Shown in pieces: positions 15,238-27,055 of a stretch of 64,000 nt of DNA; within the stretch, counting starts at the first letter, position 1, and every line of letters starts with the position of its first letter. The stretch is from Caldimonas manganoxidans ATCC BAA-369 (GTDB lineage Bacteria > Pseudomonadota > Gammaproteobacteria > Burkholderiales > Burkholderiaceae_C), in NCBI RefSeq assembly GCF_000381125.1, contig NZ_KB905944.1:1-64000 (forward strand), given 5' to 3'. The notes under the pieces were generated by a model. That model saw nothing but the letters and a program-made list of their open reading frames with translations. It did not search any database and was not told the origin of the DNA. Position numbers and translations under genes: made by a program.

Positions 15238-15849
15238 CTACGTGGAGGTCTGCGGGGGACGGGTGGAAGTCTGCGGGCCGGCCGCAGCCGAAGCCTCGGC
15301 CCGGTACCAGCGCGGGTAGTAGATGCGCACCGCCTCGCCGTCGGCGCGCAGCGCATGGCAGCGATCGATCTGAAAGGGCTGCTGGTCGGAATCGGACTGG
15401 CCGCTTTCTTGGGTGTCGAGCACTTCGCCGGCGAAGGCCTGCACCACCGCCGTGGGCAGCACCTGCGCCATCTCGGTGAGGTGAGTGCAGCCTTGAATGC
15501 CGCCCAGCCGCTCCTTGACCTGCTGGCGAAAGCGCTGCATCAAGTTCAGCCCGACCAACCGCCCATAGACCTCGCCGTAGGCATCGCAATGGCCGGGATA
15601 GGGCATCGCGTCGGTGCAGGCGTTGGCCGCCAGGATGTTCATCTGCTCGTCGATGACCAGGCGCAGGCGCATGTCATGCACCGGCTCGCCGGCACGGCGC
15701 AGGCCGCTGGCCAGCGGATAGTCGCGCGTCTTGACATCGATCAGCCGCGCTTCGACCTCCCAGCGTCCTGGGCCACAGGCGTAGACCGCCACATCGATGC
15801 TGCGGCGGTGCTTGAGCTGGCGCTCGGGAGGGGCCGGAGGCAAAGCCAT
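15238..15849 (-). CDS. DUF2889 domain protein
   Basis: A 203-residue protein of unknown function. The body [26 protein letters not shown]... and [20 protein letters not shown] matches the DUF2889 family, whose members keep a C-x-H-L-x-E motif. There is no signal peptide or membrane segment. The stop is 11 bases before the sucC start on the same strand, so it probably shares a transcript with sucCD. The last 20 residues are low-complexity (Pro, Thr, Ser). Confidence 0.8.
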   Translation of the reverse strand: MALPPAPPERQLKHRRSIDVAVYACGPGRWEVEARLIDVKTRDYPLASGLRRAGEPVHDMRLRLVIDEQMNILAANACTDAMPYPGHCDAYGEVYGRLVGLNLMQRFRQQVKERLGGIQGCTHLTEMAQVLPTAVVQAFAGEVLDTQESGQSDSDQQPFQIDRCHALRADGEAVRIYYPRWYRAEASAAAGPQTSTRPPQTST

Positions 15850-15944
15850 GGGCAGGAAGTTTCAGGCGGTTTCGGCAAGCCCACCACTTTAGCATGCTGC
15901 GTCGCACCAACCTCGCCCCGTCGTGCGACAGACGAACACGCGCC

Positions 15945-16032
15945 GCCGTGTCATGACACGGCCTCGGGCAGCTCATGCAAAGCTTGCATGAGCACGGCCC
16001 TCACTTCGACGGCGCGACGCACTACAGTGCGT
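15945..16032 (+). promoter_or_regulatory. Three consecutive inverted repeats upstream of gdhA
   Basis: Within 88 bases there are three perfect dyads: GCCGTGTCATGACACGGC (15945-15962), GCTCATGCAA/TTGCATGAGC with a 3-base spacer (15971-15993), and ACGCACT/AGTGCGT with a 2-base spacer (16017-16032). They lie 70-157 bases upstream of the dehydrogenase start and are likely binding sites for regulators, one or more of them unknown. No clean sigma-70 promoter is obvious. Confidence 0.55.
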
Positions 16033-16101
16033 GGCACGGCCTGCCAGGGGTCACGAGTCTTTGGCAGCGGCCGCCTCCATGGTCCACTGTAGGAACACAG
16101 C

Positions 16102-17406
16102 ATGAGCCACACCACCTCACCGTTGCCCGCCTCGTCCTCGGGCTTGTCGTATGTTCATCCCACGCCCACCAGCCCTTGGGGCACTTACCTGTCGCAAGTG
16201 GATCGCGTGATCCCTTATCTGGGTCCGCTGGCGCGCTGGGCCGAGACGCTCAAGCATCCCAAGCGCACGCTCATCGTGGACATCCCCATCGAGATGGACG
16301 ATGGCACGGTGCGTCATTTCGAGGGCTACCGGGTGCAGCACAACCTGTCGCGCGGCCCCGGCAAGGGAGGGGTGCGTTACCACCCGGCCGTCACGCTGGA
16401 GGAGGTGATGGCCCTGGCGGCCTGGATGACGATCAAGAACGCCGCGGTCAACCTGCCCTACGGCGGCGCCAAAGGCGGCATCCGGGTCGATCCGAAGCAG
16501 CTGTCGATGAAGGAGCTGGAAAAGCTGACGCGGCGCTACACCAGCGAGATCGGCATCATCATCGGCCCGCAGCAGGACATCCCGGCCCCGGACGTGAACA
16601 CCAACGCCCAGATCATGGCCTGGATGATGGACACTTACTCGATGAACGTGGGCGCCACGGCCACCGGGGTGGTCACCGGCAAGCCCATCCACCTGGGCGG
16701 CTCGCTGGGCCGCGTCAAAGCCACCGGGCGTGGCGTGTTCGTCACCGGGCGAGAGGCCGCGCGTCGCCTGGGCCTGAACCTGGACGGCGCACGCGTGGCC
16801 GTGCAGGGCTTTGGTAACGTGGGCTCGGCCGCCGCCGAGCTGTTTGCCGGCGCCGGCGCGAAGATCGTCGCCGTGCAAGACCACACCGGCACGATCGTCA
16901 ATGCGCAAGGCTTCGACATGCACGACCTGATGGCCACGCTGCACCGCGACGGCGGCGTGGGCGCCTTCACCGGCGGTGAGCGCATCGACCCGGAAGATTT
17001 CTGGAGCGTGGACTGCGACATCCTGATTCCCGCCGCGCTGGAAGGCCAGATCACCCCGGCGCGGGCCAATCGCATCAAAGCCCGTCTGGTGCTCGAAGGC
17101 GCCAACGGCCCGACCTTGCCCGAGGCCGACGACGTGCTGGCCGAGCGTGGCATCCTGGTGGTGCCCGATGTGATTTGCAACGCCGGCGGCGTGACCGTGA
17201 GCTATTTCGAGTGGGTGCAAGACTTCTCGAGCTTCTTCTGGACCGAAGACGAGATCAACCTGCGCCTGGACAAGATCATGGTCGATGCGCTGAAGAAAAT
17301 CTGGGAGACGGCCGACCGCCTGAAGGTTTCGCTGCGCACCGCCACCTTCGCCGTGGCCTGCGAGCGCATCCTGATGGCCCGCCAGGAGCGCGGCCTGTAT
17401 CCCTGA
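16102..17406 (+). CDS. gdhA: Glutamate dehydrogenase (Glu/Leu/Phe/Val dehydrogenase family)
   Basis: 434 residues. It catalyses reversible oxidative deamination of glutamate to 2-oxoglutarate and ammonia. The catalytic lysine motif is visible in [16 protein letters not shown] (about 121-136), and the nucleotide-binding fold in [18 protein letters not shown] (about 233-250). The length and the NAD-type fold suggest the hexameric NAD(P)-dependent class found widely in betaproteobacteria. AGGA precedes the ATG. Its stop abuts the stop of the convergent ubiA gene with no gap. Cofactor preference is not decided here. Confidence 0.93.
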   Translation: MSHTTSPLPASSSGLSYVHPTPTSPWGTYLSQVDRVIPYLGPLARWAETLKHPKRTLIVDIPIEMDDGTVRHFEGYRVQHNLSRGPGKGGVRYHPAVTLEEVMALAAWMTIKNAAVNLPYGGAKGGIRVDPKQLSMKELEKLTRRYTSEIGIIIGPQQDIPAPDVNTNAQIMAWMMDTYSMNVGATATGVVTGKPIHLGGSLGRVKATGRGVFVTGREAARRLGLNLDGARVAVQGFGNVGSAAAELFAGAGAKIVAVQDHTGTIVNAQGFDMHDLMATLHRDGGVGAFTGGERIDPEDFWSVDCDILIPAALEGQITPARANRIKARLVLEGANGPTLPEADDVLAERGILVVPDVICNAGGVTVSYFEWVQDFSSFFWTEDEINLRLDKIMVDALKKIWETADRLKVSLRTATFAVACERILMARQERGLYP

Positions 17407-18279
17407 TCAGCGCAGCCAGGGGTCGATCACCAAGCCCAGGAACACCGCCAGACCCACCCAGTGGTTCTGGCGGAAGGCGGCAAAACAGCCTTCCCGGCTG
17501 CGGTCGCGGATCAGCACGTAGTGCCACACCATCTGGGCCGCGGCGGCGGCCAGTCCCAGCACCAGGCCGCCGCGGTAGCCCTGCTGCCAGCACAGCACGC
17601 CCCAGCTGGCCAGGTACAGGCCGTACAAGCCCATCACGGCGCACACGTCGAAGCGGCCGAAGGTGATGGCCGAGGTGCGGATGCCGATCTTCAGGTCGTC
17701 GTCGCGGTCGACCATGGCGTACTCGGTGTCGTAGGCGATCACCCAGAACAAGTTTCCGACCAGCAAGGCCCAGGCCAAGGGCGGCACGCTGCCGCCGGCG
17801 GCCGCAAACGCCATCGGGATGCCAAAGCTGAAGGCCACGCCCAGCACGGCCTGCGGCATGGAGAAAAAGCGCTTGGTGAACGGGTAGACGATGGCCACGG
17901 CCAGCGCGGCGAACGACCAGGCGACGGTGGCGGCATTGGTGGTGAGCACGAGCAAAAATGCCACCAGCGCCAGCCCGGCGGCCAGCCCCAGCGCTTCGCG
18001 CACCGAGACCGCACCGGTGGTGACCGGCCGCTGGGCGGTGCGCTTGACATGCCGGTCGAAATCGCGGTCGGCCACGTCATTGAGGGCGCAACCGGCCGAG
18101 CGCATCAGAAAGGTGCCGGCGGTGAACACGACCAGCAGGTGCCAGCCCGGGAAGCCCCCGGCGGCGATCCACAGCGCCGCCAGCGTGGGCCACAGCAGCA
18201 GCAGCGAGCCCACGGGCTTGTCCCAGCGGATCAGTTGCAAATACAGGTCGAGACGGGAAGGGGAAAGCGCAGGGTTCAC
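17407..18279 (-). CDS. ubiA: 4-hydroxybenzoate octaprenyltransferase
   Basis: A 290-residue integral membrane prenyltransferase of ubiquinone biosynthesis that attaches the polyprenyl chain to 4-hydroxybenzoate. It has the two Asp-rich Mg-diphosphate motifs, [19 protein letters not shown] (about residues 67-85) and [17 protein letters not shown] (about 183-199), within seven to nine predicted helices. The opening [20 protein letters not shown] is typical. It ends tail-to-tail with gdhA and follows dps on the same strand after 26 bases. Confidence 0.96.
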   Translation of the reverse strand: MNPALSPSRLDLYLQLIRWDKPVGSLLLLWPTLAALWIAAGGFPGWHLLVVFTAGTFLMRSAGCALNDVADRDFDRHVKRTAQRPVTTGAVSVREALGLAAGLALVAFLLVLTTNAATVAWSFAALAVAIVYPFTKRFFSMPQAVLGVAFSFGIPMAFAAAGGSVPPLAWALLVGNLFWVIAYDTEYAMVDRDDDLKIGIRTSAITFGRFDVCAVMGLYGLYLASWGVLCWQQGYRGGLVLGLAAAAAQMVWHYVLIRDRSREGCFAAFRQNHWVGLAVFLGLVIDPWLR

Positions 18280-18305
18280 GATCGCCGATTATCCCGCCAC
18301 GGCGC

Positions 18306-18809
18306 TCAAGCCTCCAGCAAGCTGCGCAGCATCCAGGCGGCTTTCTCGTGCACGTCCAAGCGCTGGGTGAGCAAGTCGGCGCTGGGCTCGTCATGGGCCT
18401 TGTCCACCAGCGGGAAGACGCTGCGCGCGGTGCGCGCCACGGCCTCGTGGCCTTGCACCAGGATGCGGATCATCTCCTCGGCCTTGGGCGGCTCGGCCGG
18501 CACGTCGGGCACGCTGCTGGCGCGGGCGAAATGGGCATGCGAGGCCATGGCCGTGAAACCCAGGGCGCGGATGCGCTCGGCGATGGGGTCGACCGCGTTC
18601 CACAGCTCGGTGTACTGCTCCATGAACATGGTGTGCAGCGTGTTGAACATCGGCCCGGTGACGTTCCAGTGGAAGTTGTGGGTGGTCAGGTACAGCGTGT
18701 AGGTGTCGGCCAGCAGTTTGTTCAGGCCGGCGGCAATGGCCGCGCGGTCTTTCTCGGGAATGCCGATGTTGACCGGCGGGACGGAAGACTTGGTTTTGGC
18801 TTTGGCCAT
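18306..18809 (-). CDS. dps: Dps-family ferritin-like DNA-protection protein
   Basis: 167 residues, the usual Dps size. The inter-subunit ferroxidase residues are visible in [16 protein letters not shown] and [14 protein letters not shown] (His, His, Asp, Glu). It oxidises Fe(II) with H2O2 and stores it, protecting DNA during oxidative stress. The ATG has GGAG upstream. It lies 32 bases after oxyR on the same strand, so OxyR probably controls it within one operon. Confidence 0.93.
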   Translation of the reverse strand: MAKAKTKSSVPPVNIGIPEKDRAAIAAGLNKLLADTYTLYLTTHNFHWNVTGPMFNTLHTMFMEQYTELWNAVDPIAERIRALGFTAMASHAHFARASSVPDVPAEPPKAEEMIRILVQGHEAVARTARSVFPLVDKAHDEPSADLLTQRLDVHEKAAWMLRSLLEA

Positions 18810-18841
18810 GCAGACTCCTTGGAAGGTAGACACGGAAAGAT

Positions 18842-19765
18842 TCACTCGGACAGCCGACGCACGCCGGCCAGCTCGCAGGCATAGATGGCATTGCGCAGCG
18901 CCGCGATGGCTTCGTAGCGGGTGAAGGTGCGACGCCACACCAACACCACGCGGCGCGTGGGCACCGGCGGCGCAAAGGGGATGTAGGCCACATGCGGCTG
19001 CGGCTCGCGCGGCACGCTGAGCTGCGGCACCACCGTCAAGCCCATGCCGGAGGCCACCATGTGCTTGATGGTCTCCAGCGACGAGCCTTCGAAACTCTTG
19101 CGGATGCCCTCGGCATCGCTGGAGAAGCGGGCAAACTCCGGGCAGACCTCCAGCACATGGTCGCGAAAGCAATGGCCGGTGCCCAGCAGCAGCATGGTCT
19201 CGCGCTTGAGCTCCTCGGAGGCGATCTGCTGGCGCGAGGCCAGCGGGTGGCTGCGCGGCACGGCCACCATGAAGGGCTCGTCATACAAGGGAGCCGTTGC
19301 CAGACCGCCGTCGGGAAAGGGTTCGGCCAGAATGGCGCAATCGAGCTCGCCGGTGCGCAGCATCTCCAGCAGCTTGACGGTGAAGTTCTCGTGCAGCATC
19401 AGCGGCATCTGCGGCACGCGCTCGATGGTTTGGCGCACCAGGTCGGGCAGCAGGTAGGGGCCGATGGTGTAGATCACGCCCAGCTTGAGCGGGCCGTTGA
19501 GCGGGTCTTTGCCTCGCTTGGCGATTTCCTTGATCGCGGCGGCTTGGTCCAGCACGGCTTGGGCCTGGCGCACGATTTCTTCGCCCAGCGGCGTGACGCT
19601 CACCTCGCTGGCGCCTCGCTCGAAGATCTTCACGTCCAGCTCGTCTTCGAGCTTCTTGATCGCCACGCTCAGCGTGGGCTGGGAGACGAAGCAGGCCTCC
19701 GCCGCGCGGCCGAAATGCTTCTCGCGCGCGACGGCGACGATGTAACGCAGCTCGGTCAGGGTCAT
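18842..19765 (-). CDS. oxyR: Hydrogen-peroxide sensor, LysR-family activator
   Basis: 307 residues. The N-terminal winged helix ([20 protein letters not shown]... [15 protein letters not shown]) is followed by the regulatory domain. The redox pair is visible as [17 protein letters not shown], two cysteines eight residues apart at about 199 and 208, exactly the OxyR disulfide pair. Start ATG 19765 fits the family opening [10 protein letters not shown]. It lies upstream of dps, its expected target, and downstream of recG. Confidence 0.95.
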   Translation of the reverse strand: MTLTELRYIVAVAREKHFGRAAEACFVSQPTLSVAIKKLEDELDVKIFERGASEVSVTPLGEEIVRQAQAVLDQAAAIKEIAKRGKDPLNGPLKLGVIYTIGPYLLPDLVRQTIERVPQMPLMLHENFTVKLLEMLRTGELDCAILAEPFPDGGLATAPLYDEPFMVAVPRSHPLASRQQIASEELKRETMLLLGTGHCFRDHVLEVCPEFARFSSDAEGIRKSFEGSSLETIKHMVASGMGLTVVPQLSVPREPQPHVAYIPFAPPVPTRRVVLVWRRTFTRYEAIAALRNAIYACELAGVRRLSE

Positions 19766-19841
19766 CGCGGACGCCTCCGCAGGCAGAAGGAAAAAACTAT
19801 CGGGGCCATGTCACGATTGTGCGCCGGATGGCCGCCCGTGG

Positions 19842-19856
19842 ATAGCCTGGGGCTAT
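19842..19856 (-). promoter_or_regulatory. Possible OxyR half-site upstream of oxyR
   Basis: ATAG-N7-CTAT lies about 77-91 bases upstream of the oxyR start and overlaps the recG stop codon. It equals half of the four-part OxyR consensus; the second half is not recognisable, so this is only suggestive of autoregulation. Confidence 0.3.
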
Positions 19857-21904
19857 GCCTTGAGGTAATCGACCTTGGCCGCCAGCCAGCGCTCGATGTG
19901 CGCTTGCGCCGCCGCAGGGTATCGATCCAGCAGCACCCGGGCGATGCGTCGGGCCGCATGCAGCCAGTGCTCATCCTCGGTCACGTCGGCAAAACGCAGC
20001 AGCGGTGCGCCGGACTGGCGCGCGCCCAGAAACTCGCCGGGGCCGCGAATTTGCAGATCACGACGCGCGATCTCGAAGCCATCGGTGGTCTGGACCATCG
20101 CTTTGAGGCGGGCTTTGCCGGCATCGGACAACGGTGGCGTGTACAGCAGCACGCACACGCTGGCCACGGCCCCGCGGCCCACGCGCCCGCGCAACTGGTG
20201 CAGCTGGCTCAGACCAAAGCGCTCGGCATGCTCGATCACCATCAGGCTGGCATTGGGAACGTCCACACCCACTTCGATGACGGTGGTGGCCACCAGCAGC
20301 TGCATCTGGCCGCGGGCGAACTGCTCCATCACCGCGGCCTTGTCGGCCGCCGGCATGCGCCCGTGCAGCAGCCCCACCGGCGTGCCGGGCAAGGCTTCGC
20401 ACAGCTGCCGATGGGTCTCGGTGGCATTGCGCAGGTCCAGCGCCTCGCTCTCCTCGATCAGCGGACACACCCAGTACACCTGCCGGCCTTGGGCCACCTC
20501 GGCGCGGATCTTGTCGATGACGGCCTGGCGTTTGTCGTCGGCAAACACTTTGGTGACGATGGGCGAACGCCCAGGGGGCAGCTCGTCGATGGTGCTCACG
20601 TCGAGGTCGGCGTAGTAACTCATCGCCAGCGTGCGCGGAATGGGCGTGGCGCTCATCATCAACAAATGCGGCTCGAGCGCCTGGGCCTGCCGCTTGCGCC
20701 GCAAGGCCAGACGCTGGGCCACGCCAAAGCGATGCTGTTCGTCGATGAGCGCCAGCCCGAGCTTGGCAAAGGTCACGGGCTCCTGGATCACCGCATGGGT
20801 GCCGACCACGAGCTGGGCTTGGCCCGAGGCCACCCGGGCCAAGGCCTCGCTGCGGGCTTTGCCCTTGAGGCTGCCGGTCAGCCAGGCCACCTCCACGCCC
20901 AGCGGCTCCAACCAGTGGACGAGCTTGCGGAAATGTTGCTCGGCCAGGATCTCGGTGGGCGCCATCAACGCGCACTGCCAGCCCGCATCGATGGCAATGG
21001 CCGCTGCCAGCGCGGCCACCACGGTCTTGCCCGAGCCGACATCGCCTTGCAGCAGACGGTGCATGGGCTGCGGGCGGGCAATGTCACGCGCGATGTCCTC
21101 GACCACGCGGCGCTGGGCGCCGGTCAGTGCAAACGGCAACGCCGCCAGCAAGCGTTCGTGCAGCCCGCCGGGCCGTGCCGGCAAGGCCGGTGCGCGCAAC
21201 CGCGCCCGCTCGCGCTGGGCTTGCAGCTGCGACAGCTGCTGCGCCAGCAGCTCTTCGAATTTCAGTCGCTGCCACGCCGGATGGCTGCGGTCTTCCAGCG
21301 CGGCCAGGGGCGTGCGCGGCGGCGGGTGGTGCAAGGTCTGCAACGCCTCCCGCAGGCTCGGCAGGCCAGGCGGCACCAGTTCGGCAGGCAGGACTTCCCC
21401 CAACTCGGCCCGCGCCAGGCCGCCGGCGACGGCCTTGCGTAAGTAGGCCTGGGGCAGCGCCGCCGTGGTGGGGTAGACGGGCGTCAGCGTGCTGGCCAGC
21501 GGGGTGTCCGCCGTCACGGCCTTGAAGCTGGGGTGCACCATTTCGCGGCCCTGAAAGCCGGCTCGCAGCTCGCCACGCACCCGCACGCGCTGCCCCACGG
21601 CCAAGGTTTTTCGATGATGGGGGTAAAAGCTGAAAAAGCGCAGCCGCACCGTGTCGCTGCCGTCGTCCAGGGTGACCACCCATTGCCGGCGCGGGCGCAG
21701 CACGATGTCGCTGTGGGTGACCACGCCTTCGACTTGCACCACCTCGCCGTCGCGCGCCTCGGCCAGGCGCGTCAGCCGGGTTTCGTCCTCGTAGCGCAGC
21801 GGCAGGTGCAGCGCCAGGTCGATGTCGCGCACCAGCCCCAGCTTTTCCAGGGCCTTTTGGGGGGCAGATTTTTCCTGCTTGGGCGCGGCGCGGACCTCGG
21901 ACAT
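19853..21904 (-). CDS. recG: ATP-dependent DNA helicase RecG
   Basis: 683 residues. It remodels stalled forks and branched DNA. The N-terminal wedge/OB domain is followed by the helicase motor with Walker [15 protein letters not shown] (about residues 290-303), the DEQH box LIDEQHRFG, motif [14 protein letters not shown] and motif [17 protein letters not shown], which is specific to RecG/Mfd-type helicases. It is divergent from queA with a 65-base gap. The first residues [12 protein letters not shown] are unstructured. The length is typical. Confidence 0.96.
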   Translation of the reverse strand: MSEVRAAPKQEKSAPQKALEKLGLVRDIDLALHLPLRYEDETRLTRLAEARDGEVVQVEGVVTHSDIVLRPRRQWVVTLDDGSDTVRLRFFSFYPHHRKTLAVGQRVRVRGELRAGFQGREMVHPSFKAVTADTPLASTLTPVYPTTAALPQAYLRKAVAGGLARAELGEVLPAELVPPGLPSLREALQTLHHPPPRTPLAALEDRSHPAWQRLKFEELLAQQLSQLQAQRERARLRAPALPARPGGLHERLLAALPFALTGAQRRVVEDIARDIARPQPMHRLLQGDVGSGKTVVAALAAAIAIDAGWQCALMAPTEILAEQHFRKLVHWLEPLGVEVAWLTGSLKGKARSEALARVASGQAQLVVGTHAVIQEPVTFAKLGLALIDEQHRFGVAQRLALRRKRQAQALEPHLLMMSATPIPRTLAMSYYADLDVSTIDELPPGRSPIVTKVFADDKRQAVIDKIRAEVAQGRQVYWVCPLIEESEALDLRNATETHRQLCEALPGTPVGLLHGRMPAADKAAVMEQFARGQMQLLVATTVIEVGVDVPNASLMVIEHAERFGLSQLHQLRGRVGRGAVASVCVLLYTPPLSDAGKARLKAMVQTTDGFEIARRDLQIRGPGEFLGARQSGAPLLRFADVTEDEHWLHAARRIARVLLDRYPAAAQAHIERWLAAKVDYLKA

Positions 21905-21969
21905 GGGACAATTCTGCCTTTGCTTCGTTCACCCACCGTTGGCACGGGTCGGTCTGGCCCTCAACTTCG

Positions 21970-23016
21970 ATGTCACACACCTACACCCTGAGCGATTTCG
22001 ACTTCGCTCTGCCCCCCGAACTCATCGCCCAGCATCCGGTGCCCGAGCGCAGCGCCTCGCGTCTGCTGGACGGGCGCTGGCTGCCGCCGGCGGACCGCAT
22101 CTTTCGCGAGCTGCCGCAACTGCTGGCGCCAGGCGATTTGCTGGTCTTCAACGACACGCGGGTGATCAAGGCACGGCTGTTCGGCCGCAAGCTGAGCGGC
22201 GGCGCGGTAGAAGCCCTGGTCGAGCGGGTCTTGCCCGGCGGCGAGGTCTGGGCCCATCTGCGCGCGAGCAAGTCCCCCAAGCCGGGCAGCACGGTGCGTT
22301 TCGCCGACGCCTTCGATGCCGAGGTGCTCGGCCGCTGTGGGCCCGACGACGCCCTGTTCCATCTGCGCTTCCCGGACGATCCCCTGCTGCTGTTGGAACG
22401 CCACGGTCACGTGCCGCTGCCGCCATACATCACCCATGCCGACAGCGAGGACGACGCGCGCCGCTATCAGACGGTGTTTGCCGCCAAGCCCGGCGCGGTG
22501 GCCGCGCCGACGGCCGCCTTGCACTTCGACGAGGCCGTGCTGGCCGGCTTGCGTGAGCGCGGCGTGGATTTGGCGCAGGTGACGCTGCATGTGGGCGCCG
22601 GCACCTTTCAGCCGGTGCGCACCGAGAATCTGGCCGAGCACAAGATGCACAGCGAATGGTTCGAGGTGAGCGCCGAGACGGTGGCGGCCATCGAGCGCAC
22701 GCGCGCGGCCGGCGGACGCATCGTGGCCGTGGGCACCACCACGCTGCGCGCGCTGGAGTCGGCGGCCGTCTCGGGCCGGCTCCAGGCCGGCAGCCGCGAG
22801 ACCGATTTGTTCATCACCCCCGGCTTCACCTTCCGGGTGGTGGAGATGCTCATCACCAACTTCCATCTGCCCAAAAGCACGCTGATGATGCTGGTCAGCG
22901 CCTTCGCGGGCCATCGGCACATCATGGCGCTGTACCGCCACGCGATCGAGCAGCGCTACCGCTTCTTCAGCTACGGTGACGCGATGCTGCTGAGGCGCAC
23001 CCCGCTTCCGGATTGA
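21970..23016 (+). CDS. queA: tRNA preQ1(34) S-adenosylmethionine ribosyltransferase-isomerase
   Basis: 348 residues. The enzyme transfers and isomerises the ribose of AdoMet onto preQ1 in tRNA, making epoxyqueuosine. Family landmarks are [24 protein letters not shown] at the N terminus, [18 protein letters not shown], and [22 protein letters not shown] in the C-terminal half. It is followed after 9 bases by tgt, the preceding step in queuosine synthesis, so the two form an operon divergent from recG. Confidence 0.96.
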   Translation: MSHTYTLSDFDFALPPELIAQHPVPERSASRLLDGRWLPPADRIFRELPQLLAPGDLLVFNDTRVIKARLFGRKLSGGAVEALVERVLPGGEVWAHLRASKSPKPGSTVRFADAFDAEVLGRCGPDDALFHLRFPDDPLLLLERHGHVPLPPYITHADSEDDARRYQTVFAAKPGAVAAPTAALHFDEAVLAGLRERGVDLAQVTLHVGAGTFQPVRTENLAEHKMHSEWFEVSAETVAAIERTRAAGGRIVAVGTTTLRALESAAVSGRLQAGSRETDLFITPGFTFRVVEMLITNFHLPKSTLMMLVSAFAGHRHIMALYRHAIEQRYRFFSYGDAMLLRRTPLPD

Positions 23017-24177
<1,161 letters not shown>

Positions 24178-24184
<7 letters not shown>

Positions 24185-25020
24185 GCGTGCTGCTCGAGCA
24201 GGTAGCTGGCCCCCTCGTATTGCGCCAGCACCTCGGTGAGCCAAGGCAGCACCGCCGCCAGCGTGTCGTGCAGCACCCAGGGCGGATTGATCACGAACAT
24301 CCCGCTGCCCAGCAGGCCAAAGCCTGCCTGCACCGGGCGGGCCACGGTCATGCGCACGTGCAGCCAGCCCTTGGGCGCCAGGCGCTTGAGCCGCTGGGGC
24401 AATTGCTGCGATTCCAGCCGCTGCAACTGCGGATACCACACCATGTAAACCCCTTCGGCAAAGCGCTGCACGGCCTCGCGCAGGGTCGCCACCACTCGGC
24501 CATAGTCGGCCTTCAGCTCGTAGGGCGGGTCCATCAGCACGACGCCGCGGCGCGACGGCGGCGGCCACTGGCTGCGCAGCGCGGCAAAGCCGTCGGCCAC
24601 GTGCACCTCGACATGGGGCTGAGCACCGAAGCGGCGCAACAGCTGGCGGTGGTCGGTGGGGTGCAGCTCGTACAAGCGCAATCGGTCTTGCGGGCGCATC
24701 ACGGCACGCGCGAACGCCGGCGACCCCGGATAGTGCCTGAGCACGCCGTCCGGGTTGTGCTGGCGCACGATCTGGACGTAATCGTCCACGGCCGGCGGCA
24801 GATCGTCCCGCAGCACCAGCCGTCCGATGCCCTCGAGATATTCGGCATGCTGTTGCGCATGGCGGGCCCGCAAGTCGTAGCCGCCGGCACCGGCATGGGT
24901 GTCGATCAGCCAATACGGCTTGTCTTTCTGGCCGAGGTAGCGCAACACCTGGGTGAACACCAGGTGCTTGAGCACATCGGCATGGTTGCCCGCATGGAAC
25001 GCGTGACGATAGGCCAGCAT
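24178..25020 (-). CDS. rlmJ: 23S rRNA (adenine(2030)-N6)-methyltransferase
   Basis: 280 residues, the E. coli RlmJ length. It opens MLAYRHAFHAGNHADVLKH, the family hallmark, and carries the catalytic amino-methyltransferase motif VLMDPPYE (DPPY, about residues 163-166) and the AdoMet-binding DTHAGAGGYDLRARHAQ. It methylates A2030 of 23S rRNA. Start ATG 25020 is set by the family opening; the frame is open further upstream to 25113. Convergent with tgt. Confidence 0.95.
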
Positions 25021-25067
25021 GGGACGACGAGACGAGCAAAAGGCCCCACTGTAGCCTCGAACAAGGC

Positions 25068-26273
25068 TCAGACCATGCCGCGCGACTTCAAGGCGGCGAT
25101 TTGTTCGTCGCACAGCCCCAGCTCACGCAGCACGGCCTCGGTGTCTTCGCCCAAGGTGGGCGCGCGCCGCCGAATCGCCCCGGGGGTGCGTGAGAGCTTG
25201 GGCACAATGCCGGGCACCTCCACCCTCAAGCCATCGGCCGTGGTGACGGACTCGATCATGCCCCGGGCCCGATAGTGCGGATCTTCGGCGATGTCGCGCG
25301 CGGTGTAGATACGGCCTGCGGGCACTTCGGCGGCATGGAGCACGTCCAACACCTCGGTGACGGTGCGCGTTGCGGTCCAGGCACCGATGGCCGCGTCGAT
25401 CTCGGCCACGCGCTGGACACGGCCCACGTTGTGGGCCAACTCCGGGTCTTGCCCGAGGTCCTGGCGGCCAATGGCGGCCATCAAGCGCTTGAAGATGGAG
25501 TCGCCATTGCCAGCCACCAGCACCCAGCCATCGACGCACGCGTAGGCATTGCTGGGCGCGATGCCTGGCAGGGCCGAGCCGGCCGGCTCGCGCACCACGC
25601 CAAAGGCGCTGTACTCGGGCAGCAGGCTTTCCATCACGTTGAAGACGCTTTCGTACAAGGCCACATCGACCACCTGGCCGCGGCCCGAGCGATGGCGCTC
25701 GTGCAGGGCCATCAGCACACCGATGACCCCATGCAGCGAGGCCAGCGTGTCGCCCAGGCTCACGCCCACACGCACCGGCACGCGGCCCGGCTCGGCCGTG
25801 AGGTAGCGCAGCCCGCCCATGGCCTCGGCCACCACGCCGAAGCCCGGACGGTCCTTGTAGGGGCCGCTTTGGCCATAGCCGCTGATGCGCAGCATCACCA
25901 GGCCCGGGTTGGTGCGCGAGAGCTCCTCATAGCCCAACCCCCACTTTTCCATCATGCCGGGCCGGAAGTTCTCGATCAGCACATCGGCTTCGTCGGCCAG
26001 CCGGCGCACGATCTGGCGATCGGCCGGCTCGCGCAGGTCCAGCACCACACTCTTCTTGTTGCGCGACTGCACCTGCCACCACACGCTGGTGCCGTTGTGC
26101 AGCAATCGCCACTGGCGCAGCGGATCGCCCGTGCCCGGCGGCTCGATCTTGATCACCTCGGCGCCGAAATCGGCCAAGGTCTTGGCGGCAAACGGCCCAG
26201 CGATGAGCTGGCCCAATTCCAGCACCTTGAGGCCGGCCAGCGGGCCCGTGGGGGAAGACGACGGCGTGTTCAT
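25068..26273 (-). CDS. CaiB/BaiF (family III) CoA-transferase
   Basis: 401 residues. Members move CoA between carboxylic acids through an aspartyl-CoA intermediate. Visible landmarks are GLKVLELGQLIAGPFAAKTLADFGAEVIKIE at the N terminus, LIENFRPGMMEKWGLGYEEL (about 104-123) and GRGQVVDVALYESVFNVME. The substrate is unknown: formyl-CoA, succinyl-CoA/glutarate and mesaconyl transferases all look like this. It overlaps the ChaN-like gene by 4 bases (ATGA), which is an unusual partner. It is the third gene of a LysR, ChaN, CoA-transferase run. Confidence 0.9.
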   Translation of the reverse strand: MNTPSSSPTGPLAGLKVLELGQLIAGPFAAKTLADFGAEVIKIEPPGTGDPLRQWRLLHNGTSVWWQVQSRNKKSVVLDLREPADRQIVRRLADEADVLIENFRPGMMEKWGLGYEELSRTNPGLVMLRISGYGQSGPYKDRPGFGVVAEAMGGLRYLTAEPGRVPVRVGVSLGDTLASLHGVIGVLMALHERHRSGRGQVVDVALYESVFNVMESLLPEYSAFGVVREPAGSALPGIAPSNAYACVDGWVLVAGNGDSIFKRLMAAIGRQDLGQDPELAHNVGRVQRVAEIDAAIGAWTATRTVTEVLDVLHAAEVPAGRIYTARDIAEDPHYRARGMIESVTTADGLRVEVPGIVPKLSRTPGAIRRRAPTLGEDTEAVLRELGLCDEQIAALKSRGMV

Positions 26274-27055
26274 CGGGAAGCAGGGGGAGTGATCGCCGGC
26301 ATGCCGCGCGCACGCAGCTCGGCGCAATGGTCACGAGAGGGTCCGGCCGGGGTGATGCGCACCTCATCGAAGCCTTCGGGGGGCTGGGCGCCCTCGGGCA
26401 CGAACGCCGTGGTGCGCAGCCTCAGCGCGGGGGCATGACGCGGCAGATGCAAGGGCACGCCCGTGGCGCGCGACGCGTGCACGGCCCCCGTCAGCAGCAG
26501 CACGACGGCCTCGGGCGCGGCCCCATGCGCCGCGGCGGCGACCGTGGCGGCCAAGGCGTCGTCGCGGGCGATCTGCATGCGCACCAGCGCCGGCAGTTGT
26601 GCCTGGCTCACCAGGCCACAGTGGCCGTCATGCACCGCGGCCAACAGCCGTCGATGCGCTGCGGCCGGCACGCTGGCCTCCCACTCGGGCTGGCTCATCG
26701 CCTCGCGCAAGCGTGGTCGCGGCAGGTTGCCGCCGTACACCGTCGCGCCGGCACGCACGGCGGCCATCACCACCGGGCCATAGGCGGCCCATGGCCAGGC
26801 GGCGTCCTGCCAGGCCAGCGCCTGGCGCACCTGGGCTTCGGTGGCCTCTGGCGGGAGGCCTTGGGTCTGGCGGCCGCGTTCGGCCATCTCCAGCACCAAG
26901 GCCCACAGACGACCTTGCGCGGCCAGCTCATGGACGATGAGTTCGGCCTGACGCTGGTGCTCGGGCTGGTCATGCAACTCGCCCAGCAGCCATGCCGTCT
27001 GGGCCCACCCCGGAGCGGCCAGGCCCATGCACAGGATCCACCAAATGCGTCTCAT
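26270..27055 (-). CDS. ChaN-family (DUF399) heme/iron-related protein
   Basis: 261 residues with an N-terminal signal peptide (MRRIWWILCMGLAAPGWAQ) suggesting export. The motif LLGELHDQPEHQRQAELIV matches the opening of ChaN-like proteins, which bind heme in Campylobacter ChaN and are thought to act in iron uptake. No lipobox cysteine is visible after the signal. It overlaps the LysR gene before it and the CoA-transferase after it by 4 bases each (ATGA both times), so the three are translationally coupled. Confidence 0.8.
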   Translation of the reverse strand: MRRIWWILCMGLAAPGWAQTAWLLGELHDQPEHQRQAELIVHELAAQGRLWALVLEMAERGRQTQGLPPEATEAQVRQALAWQDAAWPWAAYGPVVMAAVRAGATVYGGNLPRPRLREAMSQPEWEASVPAAAHRRLLAAVHDGHCGLVSQAQLPALVRMQIARDDALAATVAAAAHGAAPEAVVLLLTGAVHASRATGVPLHLPRHAPALRLRTTAFVPEGAQPPEGFDEVRITPAGPSRDHCAELRARGMPAITPPASR

